DNA of 64,000 nt from Methanobacterium sp. ERen5 (GTDB taxonomy: Archaea > Methanobacteriota > Methanobacteria > Methanobacteriales > Methanobacteriaceae). The stretch lies in the NCBI GenBank assembly GCA_024167805.1, contig CP099988.1, positions 2,541,001 through 2,605,000 of the forward strand, in the 5' to 3' direction. The position numbers and the translations under genes are program-made. Under the pieces are notes generated by a model that made no database searches, had not been told where the DNA came from, and saw nothing but the letters and a program-made list of their open reading frames with translations. This document shows positions 52,214 to 61,179 of this stretch, piece by piece; within the stretch, counting starts at the first letter, position 1, and each line of letters opens with the position of its first letter.

Positions 52214-52630
52214 TTATTTAGATTTTACAGCTTCAATTTCTTCTGCGATTTTGTTTTCCTGAGTACTGCTTAAATTTTCTTGAGCTATGGAAAAAATATC
52301 TTCTTCTTCCTCTTCCACATGGTGTTCAATCAGATCTTTTAAGACGTTGGCCTTGGCAAACCACTTATCATCCTTAGTTTTACGTTCGTCCATCTGTTTA
52401 AGCACCAATTTGACAAGATTATGTTCTTCGTAAGCTTCTAAAAGTGTTACTTTCTCTTGGTCTTCTATTTCAGGGTAAAAATATTTTTCTTCTCCTTTCA
52501 TATGAGCTTCTAATTCTTCTTTAATGGTTTGAAAATGTTCATCTGTTTCGTTGTCCACAGTTTTAGTCAATAGCTCTTTGACATTTGCATGATCTTCTTC
52601 CAACATGTTATACAACTTTGATTCTGACAT
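52214..52630 (-). CDS. Hemerythrin-like (HHE) domain protein
   Basis: 138 residues, a four-helix HHE domain with the diiron ligands visible as E-D-H-A-N-V, E-L-E-A-H-M-K-G-E-E-K-Y-F-Y-P, E-E-H-N-L-V and I-E-H-H-V-E-E-E-E-E-D-I-F. Such proteins bind oxygen or nitric oxide or store iron. GGGTGAT lies five bases before the ATG. It is divergent from the catalase across an 840-bp gap, consistent with an oxygen-defence neighbourhood. Confidence 0.9.
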   Translation of the reverse strand: MSESKLYNMLEEDHANVKELLTKTVDNETDEHFQTIKEELEAHMKGEEKYFYPEIEDQEKVTLLEAYEEHNLVKLVLKQMDERKTKDDKWFAKANVLKDLIEHHVEEEEEDIFSIAQENLSSTQENKIAEEIEAVKSK

Positions 52631-52741
52631 TTTATATCACCCTTTTTTTATTTAACCAATATTAATTGCTTATTTGCAGTATCTACGGTGCTGAATGTCA
52701 AACCATATAACTAATTATCATAACGCAACCTCCGAGTGATT

Positions 52742-52762
52742 TTTATCTGTAAAACAGATAAA
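52742..52762. promoter_or_regulatory. Perfect 9-bp inverted repeat, possible operator
   Basis: TTTATCTGT and ACAGATAAA separated by AAA, about 110 bases upstream of the hemerythrin gene start. Confidence 0.35.
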
Positions 52763-53168
52763 ATTCAATAAAAAATGTTGATTTATAATAATTTCTTCAA
52801 AAAATGTTTACCAGTGAAATTCTGGTTTATTGGTGAAGATTTGGCTATTTTTTTGGTTTAAAAACTTTAATTTTACCTGCACAGAATGAGGTAAGATTTT
52901 AATTCCTGTCTGTTCAATTTTTATTTGGGAGTCACTGAAAATATATGAAATTTTTCAACTACTCATTCAACCTTCTACACCTCTTTACATCTTAAATCAC
53001 TAGCTTATAAATTTTTTTGTCCAAAAAATTTCTAGTCCAAAGTACCAATGTTTGAATTTAAAGCACTCAGATAGATATCCAAAACAATCCAACCAATTGG
53101 TTATTCCACAATATGTGAATAACACTGCATCCCTAGGTCATTAAGATATTTAATTCATTACTAATCAT

Positions 53169-53189
53169 ATTCGTTAAATTATAACGAAT
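53169..53189. promoter_or_regulatory. Perfect 8-bp inverted repeat, possible catalase operator
   Basis: ATTCGTTA and TAACGAAT separated by AATTA, about 290 bases before the catalase start. Confidence 0.3.
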
Positions 53190-53479
53190 TTAACACAACT
53201 AGATTAATTATTAATGATATTAACAGATTTTTAGATAAAATAAATAGATATATTGTTACATTTCGGGATTTATCCTACAATAATCCATTATCCATTTTAA
53301 TTAGAAATATTTAACACAAGATTTTTTCATAATGTAATAGAGTGAAAGTAATTCATATTAGATGAAAGATATGGTTGAGGATGTTATTTTGTATACTGAC
53401 TGTCAAACTTTCTACCTAAACAATTTGTAGAAATATCTATTTACTTCAAATCTTCAATGGAGGGATAATATGAAAGATA

Positions 53480-55593
53480 ATGAAAAAAATAGAGAATAAA
53501 GGAAATGAGAAGTTGGAGGATCTTGAAAATTATAAGGATAATCCAAAGGGGAAAAAGCTGACCACCGATCATGGTGTTAAGTTAAGTCATACCGATGATT
53601 CTCTTAAAGCTGGTGAAAGAGGACCCACTTTGATGGAAGATTTTCATTTCAGAGAGAAGATAACCCATTTTGATCATGAAAGAATACCAGAAAGAGTTGT
53701 TCATGCACGTGGAGCTGGAGCACATGGTTATTTTGAAAGTTATGAATCCATGTCGGATTTTACAACTGCCAAATTTCTTGATACACCCGGTAAAATAACC
53801 CCAGTATTTGTGCGATTTTCTACTGTTGCAGGTTCAAGAGGTTCAGCTGATACCGTGCGTGATGTTAGGGGATTTGCAACTAAATTTTATACTGAAGAAG
53901 GTAATTACGACCTTGTTGGGAATAATATTCCTGTATTCTTCATCCAAGACGCAATAAAATTCCCTGATCTTATCCACGCAGTCAAACCTGAACCTGATAA
54001 CGAGATACCACAAGCTTCTACAGCCCACGATACATTCTATGATTTTGTTGTGAACACTCCAGAAACATCTCACATGGTGATGTGGGTGTTGTCAGATAGG
54101 GCAATTCCCCGGAGTTACAGAATGATGGAAGGGTTCAGTGTTAACACCTACAGGTTTGTTAATGCAGATGGAATAGGTAGATTCATTAAGTTCATATGGA
54201 AACCAGTTCTAGGAGTACATTCCATGGTATGGGACGAGTCTCAAACCCTCGCAGGGTTAAATCCAGATTTCCACAGGGAAGATCTCTACGAAGCAATTGA
54301 AAATAAACAGTATCCTGAATACGAACTTTATGTACAGATAGTTGAAGAGGAAGATGAACATAAATTCGATTTTGATATACTGGATCCAACCAAGCATTGG
54401 CCTGAAGAGTTGATCCCACCCAAAAAGATTGGAAAATTAACTCTAAATAAAAATCCTGACAATTTCTTTGCAGAAGTGGAACAAGTGGCATTCCATCCTG
54501 GAAATGTTGTTCCAGGAATAGATTTCAGTAACGATCCTCTCCTACAGGGCAGATTATTTTCCTACGAAGACACTCAGTTAATAAGATTGGGTGGGCCTAA
54601 TTTCCATGAAATTCCTATCAATCGTCCAATTTCTACTGTGCAGAATAATCAACGAGATGGATATCATCGTATGACAATTAACACAGGCAAAACAAGTTAT
54701 TCTCCCAACAGTTTGGAGGATAATGAACCGAGTACAGCAACCAGATCTGAAGGAGGATATGTCCATTACATGGAGAAGGTAGAAGGTAAAAAGATCAGGG
54801 AAAGGAGTGAAAAATTTAAAGACCACTACAGCCAAGCCCAGTCATTTTACAACAGTATGTCGGAATTTGAGAAAAATCACATCATCAGCGGATTCCAGTT
54901 TGAAGTTGGTAAAGTGAAATCTGAAGATGTGAGAAAGAAAGTTGTTGATCAATTTGCAAACGTAGATCAAGACCTATCCAATAAAATAGCTGAGGGAGTG
55001 GGTGTTTCACCTTCATCGGAAGGTGTTGATAGTTCCAAATCTAATAATTTCCCATCCTTTAGCCTGGCCGATACTACTAAAAATCCAGAAACACTAAAGA
55101 TAGCCATTCTAGCAGAAAATGGGTTCAGTTATGAAGAATTTGCAGAGGTTACTCGGGCAATAGAAAATGCGGATGCTCAATACAAATTAATAGCCACAAA
55201 TCGAGGTAAACTAACAGCAGATAATGGTAATGAGGTGGAAGTTGATCTATCCTTTTTAGCTTCAACATCCCTAATTTTTGATGCTGTTTACATACCGGGT
55301 GGTAAAAAAGTGTCGATGCTCTCATGAAAGATGAAACATCTATTATCTTTGTAAACAAGGCATTTAATCATTCTAAAACCATTGGAGCTACAAATGAGGG
55401 TGTTGAAGTGTTAGATCTATCAAATGCAAGGGATATTGTCATGGAAAAATCAAATACTAACGAAGGAGTAAACTCCAATTATGGAGTTGTTACAGCTACC
55501 AAAGATTTCAAAAACTCAGATTATGCCACAGCTTTAATTGATGCAGTTTCAATGCATAGACATTGGGATCGTGAATTGGATGGTTTGCTGTAA
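53480..55593 (+). CDS. katE: Large-subunit catalase with C-terminal class I GATase-like domain (frameshifted)
   Basis: About 704 residues after repair, the HPII-type monofunctional haem catalase. Core motifs are H-A-R-G-A-G-A-H-G-Y-F (distal His), F-V-R-F-S-T-V-A-G-S-R-G-S-A-D-T, and R-L-F-S-Y-E-D-T-Q (proximal Tyr). From about residue 540 a DJ-1/PfpI-like domain follows (K-I-A-I-L-A-E-N-G-F-S... Y-I-P-G-G-K-K). The frame stops at 55327 in an A6 run; one more A restores S-V-D-A-L-M-K-D and continues to 55593. An ATG at 53470 sits better behind GGAGGG but is out of frame. Decomposes hydrogen peroxide, a defence in an anaerobe. Confidence 0.92.
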
Positions 55594-56236
55594 AGAATGA
55601 AATAAATTTGTTGAAGTGTTGGGTAAAAAAATTATGAACCCAAAATTTCTATTATTTTTTTTAAAATTCAATTAATTGGTTTTAAATTGATATGATATTT
55701 ATTTTCCGAGTTTATCTTTTCAAGGTGGATATTAACCCATTAAAAATTCAATTAACTCATTATTAGCAATCAATTTTTATTACTTTGAGTTGTCTTTTTT
55801 TGAAATCATGATCTTGAAGTTATAGATTTACATCTGTCTTGAGATTCTGTTCACATCCCTCAATTTCAGTTAAAATCACTTCTCTCAAAAGATCAAAGTA
55901 AGTTTCTTCGGAAGAATTGTTTGAAATTGTGCTTACTAAGCTAATATTCCTTTTATTTGGTTTCAAATTTAAAATTAAACCACTATAAATACTTTTCTGA
56001 TTCATAAACTTTATTAAATAACAACACCATAGTAGACTATGTTGCTATAAGATGCAACAAGGTGATTTAGTTTGAAATTTTTTGTTACATTCCATGGTTG
56101 ATCAGTTGTATGGAGGTGGAATACATTGATCTACAATTGTATTTGACAAACAATTGAACTAAGATACTAACATACGAATTAAATATATTAATTTAATACA
56201 ATATGGCAAGAATTTTCATTGGCTGGAGGTGATTAT
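55594..56236. other. Intergenic region
   Basis: Apart from a weak 61-codon minus frame (55820-56005) nothing is supported. The right end contains the promoter and GGAGGTGAT site of the DUF5518 gene. Confidence 0.4.
55820..56005 (-). CDS. Doubtful small ORF (61 residues)
   Basis: A frame starting M-N-Q-K-S-I-Y-S-G-L with an acidic helical C-terminus (L-L-R-E-V-I-L-T-E-I-E-G-C). Composition is protein-like but no ribosome-binding site is present. No family recognised. Confidence 0.3.
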   Translation of the reverse strand: MNQKSIYSGLILNLKPNKRNISLVSTISNNSSEETYFDLLREVILTEIEGCEQNLKTDVNL

Positions 56237-56578
56237 GTGGTTAACTGGGGAGCAATAGTAATAGGGTTTATCCTCGCCATTATATTCAGCGTAATAGGAT
56301 CCTTTGCAGGACTATTTGGTTCAGCAATCGGTGTTCTTTTAGCAGGTGTTGTTGTGGGTTACATGGTTAATGGAGATATTATGAATGGTGTAATCCATGG
56401 TGTCCTGATAGGGATCGTTGGAGCCATCATTCTGTTCATAATGGCCCTTTTAATTGGATCAACATCAACTCTTCTAGCTGCTTATGTAGGTCTTGCTTCT
56501 GTTGGATCCATTATTTTAGCTATAATTATGGGTGCAATTGGTGGTGCTATAGGATCTCTATTAACTGGAAGGGTATGA
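56237..56578 (+). CDS. DUF5518-like small membrane protein
   Basis: 113 residues, about four Gly/Ala/Ile-rich hydrophobic segments (W-G-A-I-V-I-G-F-I-L... G-V-L-L-A-G-V-V-V-G-Y... M-G-A-I-G-G-A-I-G-S-L). This resembles the DUF5518 membrane proteins of Methanobacteriales. The GTG start follows a perfect GGAGGTGAT by three bases; an in-frame TTG upstream lies before that site. Function unknown. Confidence 0.75.
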   Translation: MVNWGAIVIGFILAIIFSVIGSFAGLFGSAIGVLLAGVVVGYMVNGDIMNGVIHGVLIGIVGAIILFIMALLIGSTSTLLAAYVGLASVGSIILAIIMGAIGGAIGSLLTGRV

Positions 56579-56667
56579 GATTATTAGAAATCACAACAAG
56601 GTTTTAAACCTTCTATCTCTATATAACAGGGATAAGAAAAGTAAATAAAAAAATGGAGAGTGAAGAT

Positions 56668-56906
56668 ATGAAAATTAATGACGAATTGTTAGGTAAAGAA
56701 GTAATAGATGAATCAGGAGACCAAGTAGGTGTAGTTAAAGAGGTGGATTGGGATGCTAATAAAAACAAAGTAACATCCATAATCCTCAAAGAAGGTGGAA
56801 TATCTGCTAAAATTGGTCTAGGCGAAAAAAATTAGTACCCTACAGTAATATCGAAGAAATCGGAGATAAGGTACTAATTAGAGGTCGCTTATTCTCATCG
56901 GAATAA
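56668..56906 (+). CDS. PRC-barrel domain protein (frameshifted)
   Basis: About 79 residues after repair: M-K-I-N-D-E-L-L-G-K-E-V-I-D-E-S-G-D-Q-V, then G-V-V-K-E-V-D-W-D and a C-terminal strand L-V-P-Y-S-N-I-E-E-I-G-D-K-V-L. This is a single PRC-barrel, a small beta-barrel used in RNA processing and in protein contacts. The frame stops at a TAG because the A7 run at 56825-56831 should be A8. GGAGAGTG precedes the ATG by five bases. Confidence 0.8.
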
Positions 56907-56991
56907 TTAAATTTTATTCCACTTTTTTTTAATAAAAGATTATCTACTTGGTTTTTCAATTAAAACAAAAAATTTCTCTCAGGGTGATAAT

Positions 56992-58140
56992 ATTAAAACT
57001 GTGATAATGGCTGGTGGTCAGGGAACAAGACTAAGGCCTTTAACATTTATTAGACCTAAACCTATGATTCCACTGGTTAATAAGCCAATAATGGAACATA
57101 TTATGGAAAGATTGAAACAGTATCATTTTAAGGATCTCATATTAACCTTAAACTATCTCTCCAGTGATATAATGAGCTATTTCAAAGATGGGTCAAATAA
57201 AGATTTGAATATAACCTATTCTGTGGAAAAATCACCACTAGGAACAGCGGGAAGTGTTAAAAAGGCAGAAAAATATTTGGATGAAACCTTCATGGTCCTG
57301 AGTGGTGATGTGGTTAGTGATATAAATTTCAGCGAAGTATTAAAGTTCCATAAAGATAAAGGAGCTCTTGCAACCCTTGTAGTAACCACAGTTAAGGATC
57401 CTTCCCATTTTGGAATAGCTGAATTTGATGACGATATGAAAATAACTAAATATTTAGAAAAACCAGCACCCCAAGAAGCTTTCAGTAACATGGCAAATAC
57501 AGGTACCTACATACTTGAACCTGAAATATTTGAATATTTTGATGGGCTTTCTGGTGAAGTAGACTTTTCTAGGGATATTTTTCCACAATTAATAAGTGAA
57601 GATGCTGGAATCTATGGATACATATTTGACGGATACTGGAACGATGTGGGAAGGCCTGAAACCTATTTAAATGCCACATATGATGTTTTATCTCAGAAAA
57701 TAAAGCAGAAGATTTATCCAAAAAGTTTAAAGGAAGATGTTGGTAAGTTGGGAAATATCTGGATGGGTAAAAATATAACCATAGGTCCCAGGGTTAGAAT
57801 AGAAGGACCAGTAGTCTTAGGTTCTAATTGTACTATTGGAGAAGGTTGTACATTATCTAAAGGTACTGTTATTGGGGAAAGTGTGACTGTAGGAAATGGA
57901 ACAACAATACAAAGTTCTGTCATACTGGCCAACACCGCAGTCCACTCAAATTCTTTTCTAAAGGGATGTATTGTTGATACAGACTGTGAAATAGAGAAAA
58001 ACACCATCATTGAAGAGGGTGTTGTAACAGGTAGTAACGTTAAGATTGGAAAAAATTCTATTATAAAATCTGCGAGCACAATTAAAAATGGTAGCATTAT
58101 ATTACCCTACTCTGTAATTGATGCACAATATGAAGGTTAG
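56992..58140 (+). CDS. Sugar-phosphate nucleotidyltransferase with hexapeptide repeats (probable ATT start)
   Basis: About 382 residues. The N-terminal NTP-transferase domain has the signature A-G-G-Q-G-T-R-L-R-P-L-T and the metal-binding L-S-G-D-V-V; the C-terminal third is a left-handed beta-helix of hexapeptide repeats (I-G-x-x-x-x). It makes NDP-glucose or NDP-mannose from the sugar 1-phosphate. Family members begin M-K-A-V-I-M-A-G-G. Here K-T-V-I-M-A-G-G is preceded by ATT (56992-56994), three bases after GGTGAT. The first canonical codon, GTG 57001, would remove the conserved start. First gene of the trehalose block. Confidence 0.9.
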   Translation: MKTVIMAGGQGTRLRPLTFIRPKPMIPLVNKPIMEHIMERLKQYHFKDLILTLNYLSSDIMSYFKDGSNKDLNITYSVEKSPLGTAGSVKKAEKYLDETFMVLSGDVVSDINFSEVLKFHKDKGALATLVVTTVKDPSHFGIAEFDDDMKITKYLEKPAPQEAFSNMANTGTYILEPEIFEYFDGLSGEVDFSRDIFPQLISEDAGIYGYIFDGYWNDVGRPETYLNATYDVLSQKIKQKIYPKSLKEDVGKLGNIWMGKNITIGPRVRIEGPVVLGSNCTIGEGCTLSKGTVIGESVTVGNGTTIQSSVILANTAVHSNSFLKGCIVDTDCEIEKNTIIEEGVVTGSNVKIGKNSIIKSASTIKNGSIILPYSVIDAQYEG

Positions 58141-58176
58141 ATATAAAAAATTCATTGAATTGGAGGTTAATTTCCA

Positions 58177-59469
58177 ATGTCATTACATGTGAAAGAGATA
58201 AGGGGTAATGTAAATTCAGAAATAACCAATGAATTTGCTTCTATTTTAGGAAATAGGATTGGAATATTTTTAAGCCCAAAAACAGTTGTGAATGTTGGTA
58301 AGGATAATAGTCCTACTTCACAGATGATCAGCCAATCTTTAACATCCGGGATACTGGCAGCTGGAATAAATGTTAACGATTATGGGGTAGTACCATTACC
58401 AGTAATCCATTACCTTTCAAACTTTGAAAATGGAGATATTCAATTAAATGTAAGCACAGATCAGAATAAAATTGCAATTAAAGTTTACAGTGATTATAAA
58501 ATACATTTAGAAGATAATCAGCCAAGTAAAGTAACTGGAAACAACGTGGGACAACTTAAATATGTAAATAAATATTTAGACAAGTATCAAGAGGCAATTA
58601 CAAAAACCATAAACAATTTGGCCATACAAAATAAACGACCTAAAGTACTGCTAGAATGTGGAAATAATTCTATAATGCCTTTAATAACTCAAATATTAGA
58701 CGCATATGGTGTGGACCGTATACTCTTCAACTGTGAAACTTCAAATAGAGAGGATACCTATTTAGAGTCACGGTCTGAAAATTTATCCACGTTATCTGAT
58801 ATGGTAAAAACCATTGGTGCAGATATTGGGATATCCCTGGATAATGAGGTAGATAAGGCAGTTTTTATGGATGAAAATGGTCAAATCATTCGGGATCAAA
58901 CTATGCTGGGAATATTTGCAAAAAATGGTTTAAAAAATAATCCCGGAGTAATTGTTTCATCTGTTGTTTCTTCTTTAGCTTTAGAAGAAGTTGTTAAACA
59001 GGCCAATGGAAAATTAATAAAATCACCAGTTGATTCTGTTTTAACTGAATCTGCAAAATACAATGCTATTTTTGCAGGTGATGAACCTGGGAACTTTGTT
59101 TTCCCATCTTTTCAATCATGTTCTGATCCAATATTTGCATCGATGATGCTGTTAAAAATAATCTCTGAAAATAAACCACTGTCTAAACTTGCACATGAAA
59201 TACCAGAATATCACAGAACAGGCTTTACAGTAAAATGTGATCATGAAAATAAATGCAAAGCAATAGAATTGTTTAAAGACAAAATGAAAGACAAAGGATA
59301 TGTTGATAATACAGATGGTATAAGGGCAGATTTTAAAGATTCCTTCATATTGGTCAGACCTTCCAGATTTGAACCATTATTAAAAATATATATTGAAACC
59401 AAAGACTCGAGTAAGCTATCCGAGTTGAATAATGAAGTGAATGACATAATAGAACAGATTAAAAATTAG
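58177..59469 (+). CDS. Phosphohexomutase-family protein with degenerate active site
   Basis: 430 residues, four-domain phosphoglucomutase/phosphomannomutase fold. The usual catalytic T-A-S-H-N-P is replaced by V-S-T-D-Q-N, the metal loop D-G-D-x-D-R by D-N-E-V-D-K, the sugar loop G-E-E-S-G-H by G-D-E-P-G-N, and R-P-S-G-T-E-P by R-P-S-R-F-E-P. It is therefore unlikely to be a normal mutase. In some bacteria a nucleotidyltransferase is fused to such a mutase-like domain; here they are adjacent genes, 36 bases apart. A regulatory or binding role is inferred. It ends 12 bases before otsA. Confidence 0.8.
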   Translation: MSLHVKEIRGNVNSEITNEFASILGNRIGIFLSPKTVVNVGKDNSPTSQMISQSLTSGILAAGINVNDYGVVPLPVIHYLSNFENGDIQLNVSTDQNKIAIKVYSDYKIHLEDNQPSKVTGNNVGQLKYVNKYLDKYQEAITKTINNLAIQNKRPKVLLECGNNSIMPLITQILDAYGVDRILFNCETSNREDTYLESRSENLSTLSDMVKTIGADIGISLDNEVDKAVFMDENGQIIRDQTMLGIFAKNGLKNNPGVIVSSVVSSLALEEVVKQANGKLIKSPVDSVLTESAKYNAIFAGDEPGNFVFPSFQSCSDPIFASMMLLKIISENKPLSKLAHEIPEYHRTGFTVKCDHENKCKAIELFKDKMKDKGYVDNTDGIRADFKDSFILVRPSRFEPLLKIYIETKDSSKLSELNNEVNDIIEQIKN

Positions 59470-59481
59470 GAGGAACTATAT

Positions 59482-60975
59482 ATTAGAATCGAAACCGGTT
59501 CATATGAGGATGTAACTGAATTTTTAAATGATAAAAACTTAATTATAGCTTCAAATCGAAGCCCCATAGATTTTTATAAAGAATATGATGAAATTAAATC
59601 CAAAATGGGTAGTGGAGGATTAATATCCACATTAAAACCTTTAATGGAAAACTTAAGTGGTACATGGCTCTCTGCTAATACAAACACATTAAATACTAAG
59701 GTTTCAGAAGAATATCCAAATAATCAGGTGCCATTAACTGATGATAATCCTGATTTTTCAGTGAAATTTCTGGATATAAATGAACAAAAATATGAAGACT
59801 ATTACAATGTAATATCCAACTCAATTTTATGGTATGTTCATCATAACATCTGGAAACCACCTGAAGATGAGGAGCAATATATAAAAATAAACAATGCATG
59901 GAATCACGGTTATTTAGCTGTTAATCAAGAATTCGCAAAGAAAATTGTGGAATTAACAGAATTAACAGACAAAAAATCCCTTATAATGCTTCAAGATTAT
60001 CATTTATACCTCACACCGGCTTATATTAGAAATAAAACAGATAATGTATTCTTAAACCAATTCATCCATGTTCCATGGCCTGATTGGGATTATTATTCTG
60101 TCCTGCCAGATCATATGCAGGATTCTATTTTGAATGGATTGCTATCCAATGATTTATTAGGGTTTCATATTCCAAAATATGTCAAAAATTTTTTGGATTG
60201 TTGTGAAGGATTTGCTGACAGTGTCGATTATCAAAACTGCACAGTTAGATACAATGGACATGAAACCATGATTAAATCATACCCCATTTCTGTAGATACA
60301 ACAAGTCTTCATGAACTATCAGAAAATTCAGAAGTTAAAAAATATGAATCTTTGATTAACAGAATTAAGGAAGATAATTTTCTAATATACCGTACAGATC
60401 GGGCAGATTTAAGTAAAAATATTCCCCGTGGATTTATGGCCTACGAGGCACTTTTAAGAAATCATCCTGAATATCGTGGAAAAGTCAAATTTTTGGTAAC
60501 TGGTAAATCAACAAGGGAAGATCTGGATGATTATAAAAAGTATCGTGAAGGCATTGAATTATTAATTGAAAGAATTAACTGGATATACTCAACTAATGAG
60601 TGGAAGCCTATTGAAGAAATATTCAATGCACCCTATGAACTTGTGATGGCTGCACTAAAAAACTATGACTGTTTAATGGTAAATCCACTTTGTGATGGTA
60701 TGAATATTGTTTCAAAGGAAGGACCCCTAGTAAATAAAACAGACGGTACTATGATCCTGTCTGAAGAAGCAGGTTCGTATGAAGAATTAAAGAATCATGT
60801 TATAAAGGTTGATCCTTATGATGTGTCTGAAACAGCAGATGCATTATACAGTGCGGTTGAAATGAATTTTGAAAAGAGAATCAAGAATTCGAATGGTTTA
60901 AAAGAAGTTATAGAAGATAATACCATTTATGACTGGATACTTGATCAGTTCAATGATATCAGCGTAAAATTTTAA
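59482..60975 (+). CDS. otsA: Trehalose-6-phosphate synthase, GT20 family (ATT start)
   Basis: About 498 residues. The GT20 landmarks are L-I-I-A-S-N-R-S-P at the N-terminus, the G-S-G-G-L-I-S-T-L glycine loop, Q-D-Y-H-L, F-I-H-V-P-W-P, R-A-D-L-S-K-N-I-P-R-G and the donor-binding N-P-L-C-D-G-M-N-I-V-S-K-E. It joins NDP-glucose and glucose 6-phosphate to trehalose 6-phosphate. A stop at 59467-59469 and the next canonical start at 59605 leave no ATG/GTG/TTG before the conserved N-terminus. AGGAGG (59469-59474) sits seven bases before ATT 59482-59484. The related glucosylglycerol-phosphate synthase remains possible. Confidence 0.9.
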   Translation: MRIETGSYEDVTEFLNDKNLIIASNRSPIDFYKEYDEIKSKMGSGGLISTLKPLMENLSGTWLSANTNTLNTKVSEEYPNNQVPLTDDNPDFSVKFLDINEQKYEDYYNVISNSILWYVHHNIWKPPEDEEQYIKINNAWNHGYLAVNQEFAKKIVELTELTDKKSLIMLQDYHLYLTPAYIRNKTDNVFLNQFIHVPWPDWDYYSVLPDHMQDSILNGLLSNDLLGFHIPKYVKNFLDCCEGFADSVDYQNCTVRYNGHETMIKSYPISVDTTSLHELSENSEVKKYESLINRIKEDNFLIYRTDRADLSKNIPRGFMAYEALLRNHPEYRGKVKFLVTGKSTREDLDDYKKYREGIELLIERINWIYSTNEWKPIEEIFNAPYELVMAALKNYDCLMVNPLCDGMNIVSKEGPLVNKTDGTMILSEEAGSYEELKNHVIKVDPYDVSETADALYSAVEMNFEKRIKNSNGLKEVIEDNTIYDWILDQFNDISVKF

Positions 60976-61179
60976 GATCTGTTAGATTCTTCTTTATTTT
61001 GATAAGAAGGGTTTTGTATGATTTGGAAGTTGTATTCATGTAATGGTTTGGAGTATAATTGAAGTATTTTGTTGTGTTTAACAATAAAATTTTTATGATA
61101 ATTTAGGAGTACAACTTTTTATAGTGTGTAAATACTTATTAAGATTCGTTGGTGGATTTTATTCTTTTATTATTTTTAT

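Larger units (their letters stand above)
52631..53479. other. 840-bp divergent control region between hemerythrin and catalase
   Basis: No gene seen. Two clean inverted repeats (52742-52762 and 53169-53189) are candidate regulator sites or RNA hairpins. Confidence 0.5.

Noticed and set aside
53470..53499. ATG with a good GGAGGG site as the start of the catalase
   Set aside because: Its frame stops after nine codons. Joining it to the catalase needs one base removed or two added, unlike the one-missing-base pattern elsewhere, so ATG 53480 is kept, with doubt.
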